Shown here: positions 22,676 through 30,430 of the stretch, in pieces
Layout: each line of letters opens with the position of its first letter
How positions within the stretch are numbered: position 1 is the first letter of the stretch
Origin: Astragalus membranaceus
Lineage: Eukaryota > Streptophyta > Magnoliopsida > Fabales > Fabaceae
Assembly: GCA_039519185.1 (NCBI GenBank)
Contig: CM076849.1
Coordinates: forward strand, 109,869,806-109,933,805
DNA length: 64,000 bases
Direction of reading: 5' to 3'
The notes under the pieces: generated by a model
Told to the model about the DNA's origin: nothing
The model's database searches: none
The model's input: the letters and a program-made list of their open reading frames with translations, nothing else
Made by a program: the position numbers and the translations under genes

Positions 22676-22987
22676 TGTAATAGCCCAGGTCCAACGCATT
22701 GGCCACCCCAGCACTATTACATCACGGTCTTTTCTACCCCCCTTGTAGAATTTTTGCCTTCCGTGGGAATCGAACCTTGCACCTGAGGCATAAGTGCAAG
22801 TTAAACACACCTCCCACTACCAATTGAGCGCGCGCTCAATTGGTAGTTGGAGGTGTGTTTAACTTGCACTTATGCCTCAGGTGCAAGGTTCGATTCCCAC
22901 GGAAGGCAAAAACTCTACAAGGGGGGTAGAGAAGACCGTGATGTAACAGTGCTGGGGTGGCCAATGCGTTGGACCTGGGCTGTTACA
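22676..22987. mobile_element. P1: palindromic tRNA-like element with TG...CA ends
   Basis: This 312-bp insertion in the Athila LTR is flanked by ATCCT at 22671-22675 and 22988-22992. It starts TGTAATAGCCCAGGTCC and ends GGACCTGGGCTGTTACA. The two 156-bp arms are reverse complements with about five mismatches and no indel, and meet at GAGCGCGCGCTC (exact centre 22831/22832). Each arm holds a tRNA-like segment. There is no coding capacity. TG...CA ends and a 5-bp duplication fit an LTR-retrotransposon integrase, while the inverted symmetry fits none of the usual LTR designs. The second copy is P2 at 48577-48894. I do not recognise a named family. Confidence 0.9.
22832..22908 (+). other. tRNA-like segment in the P1 right arm (mirrored in the left arm)
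   Basis: From the palindrome centre outward the arm reads like a tRNA lacking its 5' acceptor strand. There is an A-box-like GCTCAATTGG (22834-22843); an anticodon-arm-like GTGTG/TGCAC stem enclosing TTTAACT; then a CTTGCAC/GTGCAAG hairpin in variable-arm position; a perfect B-box consensus GGTTCGATTCC (22887-22897); and an acceptor-like CACGGAAGGCA. The T stem is not properly paired and the 5' acceptor strand is missing, so it is not a functional tRNA gene. The boxes could nevertheless attract Pol III. The mirror copy on the minus strand spans 22755-22831. Confidence 0.65.
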
Positions 22988-23231
22988 ATCCTAGTCTTGA
23001 CTATTGCCATCTCTCGTATCTCTTCTCGTTCATATCTTGTTGCTCGCATCTTTATTACGTTATTTATTGCACAACAACTCCACCTATTCATTTGGTTACG
23101 TTACTCATTGAACAAACGCTATTTCATAGACTTAGCAATTGAACCTTAATCCTCGTGGGAACGATCTTACTTACTACTTTATTACTTGTTAGACTGTGTA
23201 TACTTGCACAAGTTTTTGCACAACAAGCTTT

Positions 23232-23249
23232 TGGCGCCGTTGCCCGGGA
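23232..23249 (+). other. Athila primer binding site (tRNA-Asp)
   Basis: TGGCGCCGTTGCCCGGGA is complementary to the 3' end of plant tRNA-Asp except at one position, and lies six bases after the proposed LTR end. It is the usual primer site of Athila-like elements. Confidence 0.85.
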
Positions 23250-23348
23250 TTTGACGGATTTAATCACTAAGTCTTAAGTAGTATTTGTTTTAGTGAGCTT
23301 TTATTTTCTCATCCTTTTCATTGTGAATTTCAGTTTTGAGAGAAGTGT

Positions 23349-24081
23349 ATGCGCAGAGCCCATCATCCAGAGCATCACATAGACCCTGAAATTGAAAGAA
23401 GAGCAAGGAGATTGAGAAAAGAGGCTCGAGAAAGACTTGCAGCGCCAAAAGCAGAAGCCATCCCAATGGCAAATAATAATGACGAAGCTGTGGTGTTAAC
23501 AAACAATGAAATGGCCAATGACAGAGAGCGGCCAATGAGGGATTATGCTGTATTTGATCCCACCACCATGGAAACTGGTATTGTGACACCTGCCATCGGG
23601 GCTGCATCCTTCGAATTCAAGCCTATGATGTTTCAAATGTTGCAAACAGTAGGCCAATTCGCAGGAGGACCCACTGAAGACCCTCACTTGCATCTAAGAC
23701 AGTTCCTCGAAGTCTGCAACAACTTTAAACTGCCCGGGGTAACAGAGGATGCATTCAGGCTAAGGCTCTTCCCATACTCATTAAAGGACAGAGCCAAAGC
23801 TTGGCTGAGTTCCTTGGAGCCCAATTCAGTGGACAGCTGGAACAAGATGGACGAGAAGTTCTTGGTAAAATATTTCCCTCTGGTCAAGAATGCAAGAATG
23901 AGAAATGACATCACATCATTCAGGCAACAAGAAGAAGAATCATTACATGAGGCCTGGGAGAGATTCAAGGATGAGCTCAGAAAATGCCCACATCATGGCA
24001 TCCCCTTTGCTATCCAGTTAGAGACATTCTACAATGGCCTGATTTCCCAATCATGGCTGTTGCTGAATGCATCTGCAGGAG
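23349..24081 (+). pseudogene. E1 Athila gag, N-terminal part
   Basis: The ATG at 23349 starts a frame of 244 residues before E5 cuts it. A basic N-terminus (RRARRLRKEARERL) is followed by the retrotransposon gag domain: FELKPMMFQML-like FEFKPMMFQMLQTVGQF, EDPHLHLRQFLEVC, LRLFPYSLKDRAKAWLSSLEP and WNKMDEKFLVKYFP. Gag assembles the particle that holds element RNA. At 24082 the Ogre-type LTR begins, and the frame would resume at 58825. No mutation other than the insertion is visible in this part. Confidence 0.9.
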
Positions 24082-24540
24082 TGTCATACCCCAATTTTGT
24101 CCGCCCAAGTCAAAAATATTTTTCTTAATTTTTAGGAATGTTAGAAAATAAAATAGTGCATATTTTTGCATTTTTGGGCATTTAAATAAAAGCAAATTAA
24201 TTATTTTTGGACCAAGACCAGGTCAAGGACATGGTATACGCGTTACTCTACCAAGGGTAATTTTTGTATAATTTTTGGAAAGAAAGTCCCAGTCCAAAAT
24301 AATTAAAAATGCATTTTCTCCATTTTTAGTGCATAGAAAAATGAAAAAAGACCATTAAATATTCCTCAATTATTAAATTACAATTTTTATTGTCATGAAT
24401 AATTAGAGGGAATATTTTATGGTGCTAAAAAATATGTGACACTTTTTAATAGGTGCACCTTCACTTCCATGCCAAAAATTCAAAAACTCAAAAAAAAGGA
24501 AGTGTCCTCAATAAGACAAAAGACCAAAAACAAGTTTTTT

Positions 24541-24650
24541 TCCTCTCTCTCTCTCTCCCCCCACAATTTCGAAATTCTCTCTCTCTCTCTCTCCCCCCCA
24601 CAATTTCGAAATTCCCTCTCTCTCTCTCTCCCTCTCACAAAATTCTTCCA
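24541..24650 (+). repeat. CT microsatellite with TTCGAA palindromes in E5 LTR
   Basis: Runs of (CT)n followed by a C tract and ACAATTTCGAAATT, a self-complementary AATTTCGAAATT, are repeated twice. The 3' LTR has the same structure at 54751-54842 with different CT lengths. It lies upstream of the TATA box. Confidence 0.85.
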
Positions 24651-25186
24651 CACTCTTCTATTGTACTATTATTCCTTATCTTGAAGGAATATGCCTTGCA
24701 CCATCCTTAAACCTTCTCCTTTGGTGCATATCACCAATTCTCACTCACTCTCATGAAGATTCATGCCCTCTTTGGTAAATAACCTCACCCTCTCACACTC
24801 TCCTCTTCATTAGGAAATGCAAATTTACTAGAAATAAACATCCTATCTCAATTATACCCTTAACCCCATCACATATGACCCTCCATTCTCAAAATAGGAC
24901 AAGTTCCTTTTTGCACTCCTTTTTCCTCTCCATATGCGACACCTTTCTCTCTCTCCCTCACTCTCATTTTGTGTTTTCTCTCCACCCTCAATCCATGTGA
25001 TAAATGATCTCAACCCTCCATTCAAAATCAAAGTTCAATCCGAGAGCACCTCTCAAGAACAATGACCAAAATGACCTCTTTGCTTGGTGCCCAAGTTCAA
25101 TTATTTATTTCCATTTTATTTTCAGCTGAATATTAATTTCCTTTTATTGCTTGATTACAATTTTAACCCTAGCCCTTCACCAATCC

Positions 25187-25194
25187 TATAAATA
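25187..25194 (+). promoter_or_regulatory. E5 LTR TATA box
   Basis: TATAAATA in the context CAATCCTATAAATACCCTC has good plant TATA form. The counterpart in the 3' LTR is at 55394-55401. Transcription would start about 30 bp downstream. Confidence 0.7.
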
Positions 25195-25784
25195 CCCTCT
25201 CCATTTCCACACATCACATCTTTCTTTTTGCTCATTCTCTCCTACACTAAACGTAGCATACAACTCCCTCTTCTCCTTCCCTCTCCTTGGCCGAATGCCC
25301 CCTCTCCTCCTCCTCCATCCATCTTTTTGTTTTCCTTCACCCAAACACTACCATTTAACCAAAAATCCATTCCTCTTTCATATACTTCCTCCATTTCTCA
25401 TCCAAAATTCAAGCATCATCATCTAGTGGTTTGGATCATCAAATTTGCGTGAGGTTCTTCTTGGGTTCTTTGAAGATTTGTTGATTTGCTCTAGTTTCTT
25501 TCTTCAATCTTACTTCCTAGCTTGGAGATAAGGTAAAATATCTAGCCTTGGGTGCTTATGTTGCTTCTCACCCTTGAATGATTGTTGATTTGTGTTGGTT
25601 TGATCTTGCTCCTTGCATTTTGTTAAATAAAATGATGTTTTAATAGCTTGTATGTTTCGCACCCCTTTTGATTTTGTCATGATTTTATTGTTCCTTTTTG
25701 TTTGGTGATGTTTAATCTTGTTATTAGTGTTGCATTTTAGTGTTAAATGCTATTTTTTATTACACCTTACTTGCAAATATTGAT

Positions 25785-26400
25785 GTATTGATGATCTAGC
25801 AAGATGATTCCCACTAGTGCCTAGTGCACCTTGATCTAAGTGGTGAAGATTGCTAGAAAGGACTCAATTTAGTTTATGCGTTCACTTATTCTTGTGTCTT
25901 AGTTTGCTTATTGTGAATTGTTGATGATAGGCAAGTTGATTCTCACTAATGCCTAGCGCATTTTGATTCAAGTGAGATGATTGCTCTATGTCATTCAACT
26001 TAGTTGTGTGTTATTTAATCTTTGTATTTTAATTTGCTTATTGTTAGTGGTTGATGATAGGCAAGTTGATTCTCACTTGCGCCTAGGGCACTTTGATTCA
26101 AGAGAGAAGATTGCTCTATGTGATTCAACTTAGTTGTGTGTTATTTAACCTTTGTATTTTAATTTGCTTATTGTTAGTGGTTGATGATAGGCAAGTTGAT
26201 TCTCACTTGTGCCTAGGGCACTTTGAGTCAAGTGAGAAGATTGCTCTATGTGATTCAACTTGGTTTTAGTGTTTATTTACTTGCTCTTGTATTCTAGTTT
26301 TATTATTGTCCATTGTTGATGTTAAATCATATGATTCCCACTTATGCCTAGTGCATCATGTTCTAAGTGGTGAGGATGGTTTTAGATGATTCAACCTTCC
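25785..26400 (+). repeat. Five tandem ~130-bp units in E5 5' LTR
   Basis: Units begin with GTTGATGATAGGCAAGTTG or a variant, followed by TTCTCACTTGTGCCTAGGGC and AAGTGAGAAGATTGCTC. Each unit can form a hairpin (TTCTCACTT with AAGTGAGAA) enclosing a smaller one (GTGC-CTAGG-GCAC or AATGC-CTAGC-GCATT). The first and fifth units are the most divergent. The 3' LTR has six units (about 56118-56860). Confidence 0.85.
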
Positions 26401-27026
26401 CCTTTTAATTTCTTAATGAATAAAAGATGAGATAGTTAAGTTTATGGTTTAGGGTTCGTGGGGTATTGCAAGGGATAGGTTACCCAAAACCTTGATGCTC
26501 CCTCCTCTTTGATGGTGTTATTAGCCTTTGGGCACTTGTTCATATTGTTGATTGCAAAGGATAGGCTTACCCTAGTCTTGATGCAATTCCTCTTGGTTCA
26601 TGTTATTGAGAAATCGTTGCTCACATGTTCATTAGTTTAACTAAGATCATTCTATGTCTATAATCAATAGTGTTCTCTTGTTCATGATGCCATTTAAATG
26701 TCTTGATTTAATTGTATGCCATTCCCTCCACTTGAATGACCTCCTAATGAAGACGTAAGCCTACTTGCTTGTTGTAGCATAGAGTCATTAGGGTAAATAC
26801 ACTCCTTCCTACACACACACGCATTTGTTTTGAGAACTTTACCTTTGCATCCTTGATAAGTGGATCTCTTGATCGTATTGGCATGTTTAGTCTTGGTTAA
26901 CGTTCAACATATGCATGATTCCTTGATTATTGAATGTGCTTGAACTTTGTAACCAATCATTGATAATAACTTCACCCTTTTCCCAAAAATCTTTCAAACT
27001 CTTTTCTGACTAAAGCAAGTTATTAG

Positions 27027-27566
27027 TGACTATCACCCAAAGCCTTTGCTTGTTTGATTGTCGTGAACGCTATCAAGAGTTATTAGTAATGATCACTCAA
27101 AGCCTTTGCTTGCTTGGTCATTATGAAAGCTTTTCCTTTTTCCAAACCCTTTCAAAAGCATTTTCATTTTCAAGTTAGAACTACGTCGCTTTGATTCCCA
27201 TTTGGGATACGTATGAGCGAGTCTCGTTCTCGTCAAGCACAGCAATAAAAATCTAGCATTTAACCCATTGTTTTCAAACCCATTGTTGCTAGTAGCTCAT
27301 CAGAGCCTTTGTTCGTTTAGCTATTAGTGGCAATGTCCTTTTCTCATAAGAATAATAAACGATGATCCATCATAACCTTTGTTAGTTTGATCATCGTGCA
27401 AATCAATCTCCTTCGAAAATCACTTTCAAAAAAGATAATAAAAACGAGTTGTTATCAATAGTCCATCAGAACCTTTGTTCGTTTGACTAGCGGTACAACT
27501 CTCTTTTTTGAGTATTTAGTAGTGATTCATCATAGCCTCTGCTAGTTTAATCATTTGCTAATGCTC
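27027..27566 (+). repeat. Six hairpins with conserved loop and variable stems in E5 5' LTR
   Basis: Each hairpin has a 19-21-nt loop built on AGCCTTTGTTCGTTT or a close variant. Stems: 27027-27035/27055-27063, 27087-27095/27115-27123, 27281-27297/27319-27335 (17 pairs including G-U), 27359-27367/27389-27397 (9 perfect pairs), 27446-27463/27485-27501, and 27510-27527/27549-27566. Stem sequences are unrelated between hairpins, yet each is self-complementary. A diverged seventh loop with a weak stem lies at 28898-28918, beyond the PBS. The array is repeated in the 3' LTR (about 57488-58032). Confidence 0.8.
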
Positions 27567-28040
27567 GTCCTATTTCAAAAACTCACTAAAAAAGATAAAA
27601 AACAAAAACTTTTCAAAAAGACAAACAAGAACTACGTCGCCTTTGATTCTCCACCCGGAGATACATAGGAGCAGGGCCACGCCCTTGTCAAGCGCAAAAA
27701 TAAACAATTTCTAAATTAAAAAATACAAACACATCTCTTTCATAAAAAAAATCAAAAATCTTATTTTCAAAGTAGGGGATTACGTCGGTCGTACGGCCGG
27801 GTTAATCATCGTTTTAGGATAAGTGAACTGTGGTCCTTCAGAGCCCCAGCGCTCCTTCAGCCCCCAGCGGCTCTTCGGACCCCCAGTGGTCCTTCAACAC
27901 AGATCACACAATCCTAAAACCCCTATATTATAAAACACCAACACACAAAACATTTTCCACACAAGAACTACGTTGCTTTGAATTCTCCATCGCACTGGGA
28001 GATACGTAGGAGCGAGAGGTTAACTCTCGTCAAGCGCCAA
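27178..28040 (+). repeat. Three copies of a double-hairpin module in E5 5' LTR
   Basis: Copies at 27178-27250, 27629-27705 and 27965-28040 share the frame GAACTACGTCGC-TTTGATTC, then GATACGTAGGAGC, then GTCAAGCGC-AAAAATAAA. CTACGT can pair with ACGTAG around an inner stem that varies (TCCCA/TGGGA, TCTCC/GGAGA, TCTCC/GGGAGA). A second stem follows (CGAG/CTCG, AGGGC/GCCCT, CGAGAG/CTCTCG). The fixed linkers and changing but complementary stems resemble the neighbouring hairpin array, with which the copies are interspersed. Confidence 0.75.
27811..27920 (+). other. Long compound hairpin in E5 5' LTR
   Basis: GTTTTAGGAT (27811-27820) pairs perfectly with ATCCTAAAAC (27911-27920). Immediately inside, GTGAACTGTG (27823-27832) pairs with CACAGATCAC (27898-27907) with one mismatch. 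The apical part holds three units of about 19 nt of the form CCCCAGYGGYYCCTTCAG. The structure is kept in the 3' LTR from 58276. Confidence 0.75.
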
Positions 28041-28356
28041 AAATAAAAATTTTCATTAAGTCTTCTCATTCTGTTTTCAATAAAGAGGCAATTTAAGTAT
28101 TTTCCAAATCAACACTTAAAACTACACGTTTAATTAAAGGTTCCCTTTCGGTAGAAAGTAGGTGTGGGGTGCTAATACCTTCCCCATGCCTAACCGACCC
28201 CCGAACCCAAATTTTCCGGTTTCCAAAAGGCTGTTCGCTTTCCAAAAAAGGTTTCTTCAATATTTTCCTTATAAAAAATATTGGTGGCGACTTCATTGTT
28301 TTAAAAAGTTGTAAACGAAGAAAGATCCCCTCAGGGACTTTTTCGGGCGCAACAGC

Positions 28357-28374
28357 TGGCGACTTCACTGGGGA
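28357..28374 (+). other. E5 primer binding site (tRNA-Arg type)
   Basis: TGGCGACTTCACTGGGGA lies two bases after the LTR. It is complementary, with one mismatch, to the 3' end of plant tRNA-Arg(ACG) as I know it (CCCCAGTGGAGTCG plus CCA), the primer reported for Ogre elements. Confidence 0.85.
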
Positions 28375-30385
28375 CTTTTTTTTAAAAGACAAAGGGTCAA
28401 GCCTAACTAATTAAAATGTGTGGTTTAATGTATTGTTGATTTGATTAATACCTTGTTTGCCTTTCTTTCTTATCATTTATTGTAGGCATATGCATTTGTC
28501 TTCTTTGTTGTTCCCTATCTCCTCTTCTACTCCTTTTCTTTTATTGCTTATTCCCATGCATTCTTCCAATCCCCATGATCCCTTCTTCTTCGTTCCCTTT
28601 CTTCGGTAAGTTCATGCACCTTTCCCCCTATTCTATCATGTCCCCTCTTCTTGGCTCCTCTTCTTAAGGTAAGCAATATCCTTGTTTATAGATATCCTAT
28701 GTATGGAACCGTAGTGTAGACAGCATGTTATTGCTTGCTATGGTCTGGACTACTCTGGTTTTCATTTCAGGTGGGGTAGTGCTAAGGAAAATGCCCTTGA
28801 CACACACGACACTTATGCCTTGTGATTACATGTTTTGAGTGGGACCATAACCCAGGTCTGCAAAAATTTAGGAGAGTGGATTCGAGTAGTGAGAGCCCAT
28901 CAGGACCTTTGTCTGTTTGGCTACTTGCGAAAGTTTCAACCAGAGTTGTGCTCTTTCATGATGCCTCACACCTAGCAGTTTGCTGCATTTGTGGGGAGTT
29001 TGGTGAAAGGGACTGTGGCTCTGGTGGCCTTGTGAGGGAGTGAATAGAGCTACATGGGAGGATTACCCTTTAAATTGCCCTAGATCGTAGGTTTTTCCCC
29101 TTTTTTAGGTCACTAGGGCGTTCCCAATTGTGTGTTGCATTGTTGCATCTAGTTTAGTCATTTTTCCCTCAAGATCAAAATGTACTTTTCATTTTCATAA
29201 ACATCTATATGAGGTGACATATATATTGTATTTTCTCAAAAAATTCAATCACCAAACAAAAAAAATCTTTTTACGTTGCTTTTCACATGCATGTAAAGTA
29301 GCATCATCAACCTTATTCTCATACAAAAAGCATCTTTGCATTGCATAACATGGAAAAGCTAAATAGAAATTCATACGCGCATTTTTCTCTATCTCCTTTA
29401 GGTTTGTCGGGAGTGCACTCCCCGCGCGGGTGCGTTTCCATTCACTAAACTTTTTCCTAATTTTGTCAAAAAGTCCAAAAAACATATTTTATTAGGAACG
29501 TGTCTCATACGTTATTGCTTTTTGCATATCATGAAGAATGAACATGTGACCATCTCATTTTGCATACATTTCCATTCAAAATAAATCATGTTTTCCCTTG
29601 CATTAAAAATCATTTGCGAGCATCATGCGCTTTCTCGCATAAAAATTTTTAGAAACATATCACATGCTTTACTATTTTCCTTTTTCATATCATATATGCA
29701 AACATCTCATTTTGCATGCATTTTCATAAGAATCATATCTTTCCACGCACTAAAAATAATTGTTAGTATCATGCACTCCATTTCATAGTTTAAAAATAAA
29801 ACGAAAAGCAATCATCATCCGCACTTTGCATCATGGCATCATGCATTACATAAAACAAAATTCTGAAAAAAAAACAATTATCATCCCTATGGTATTTCAT
29901 TCGTTCATAATCATGAAAAATCATCAAGTGATGCAATTTACGGCATCCTCATTCAAAATGCACATTCGTTCATTCATTCACCCACTCATTCCGTCGTCCA
30001 TTCATATCACATCATCGCATTAATACTTTTCTGTGTCGCAAATCAAAAATAAGCATTAACGTCTCGTTTCACATGCATCTCCATTCGATATCTCTCATGC
30101 ATTAGGAAAATAATTGTAAGCATCACACATTTCATTTCATTGCATAAGAAAAATGAAAACCAGAAGTAGTTATCATCCATATCGCATTTCATTCATCCTT
30201 AATTATGCAAAAACTATCATCAAATAATGCGGACATCGCGTCAATGTGGCACTCATGCATCATTTCATAAACCTCATCACTTTGCTCGAATACATAATTT
30301 CTCCCTGCATGCATCCTTTCGAAACAAAGAAAAATTTCTCATGTGATGGCTTAATGGATAGAATTGCACCTTTGAACGACGAAGG

Positions 30386-30430
30386 GTAATATCTCAAATT
30401 TGTTTGTCGACTACAAATTTGAGATGTTAC
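30386..30430 (+). other. 18-bp-stem hairpin in E5 internal region
   Basis: GTAATATCTCAAATTTGT (30386-30403) pairs with ACAAATTTGAGATGTTAC (30413-30430), with one G-U and no mismatch, around a 9-nt loop. It is not a terminator of a gene, as no gene is adjacent. It may be a structured RNA signal or the scar of a small foldback insertion. Confidence 0.7.

Larger units (their letters stand above)
21503..23225 (+). repeat. E1 Athila LTR (approximate ends), carrying P1
   Basis: The left end is placed at TGATAACTCACAGAAATG, a start familiar from Athila-like LTRs. The right end is placed at TTGCACAACA, a few bases before the tRNA-Asp PBS. Without P1 it would be about 1.4 kb. A TATATA element lies at 21925-21930. 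The LTR has env-position ORF and 3' UTR on its left and PBS plus gag on its right, so it is shared between two internal regions. Only one copy lies in the window, so the ends cannot be confirmed by comparison. Confidence 0.65.
24082..28354 (+). repeat. E5 5' LTR
   Basis: This 4273-bp LTR holds, in order: two (CT)n-C6-ACAATTTCGAAATT units (24541-24650), a TATA box (25187-25194), five tandem units of about 130 bp (25785-26400), six hairpins with a shared loop (27027-27566), three copies of a double-hairpin module (27178-28040) and a long compound hairpin (27811-27920). With the TATA box at about position 1100, the transcribed leader before the PBS would be about 3 kb. Compared with the 3' LTR it lacks about 127 bp near 25550 and one 130-bp unit. 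Confidence 0.93.

Noticed and set aside
22832..22908. A functional tRNA gene in the palindrome arms
   Set aside because: There is no 5' acceptor strand, the T stem does not pair, and the anticodon region is ambiguous. It is tRNA-like only.
22676..22987. A normal SINE or MITE
   Set aside because: There is no A- or T-rich tail and no L1-type variable duplication. The 5-bp duplication and TG...CA ends do not match the usual plant MITE superfamilies.
27001..28040. CRISPR-like array in the E5 LTR
   Set aside because: The conserved parts are hairpin loops with variable spacing. The spacer-like parts are self-complementary stems and the context is a plant LTR.
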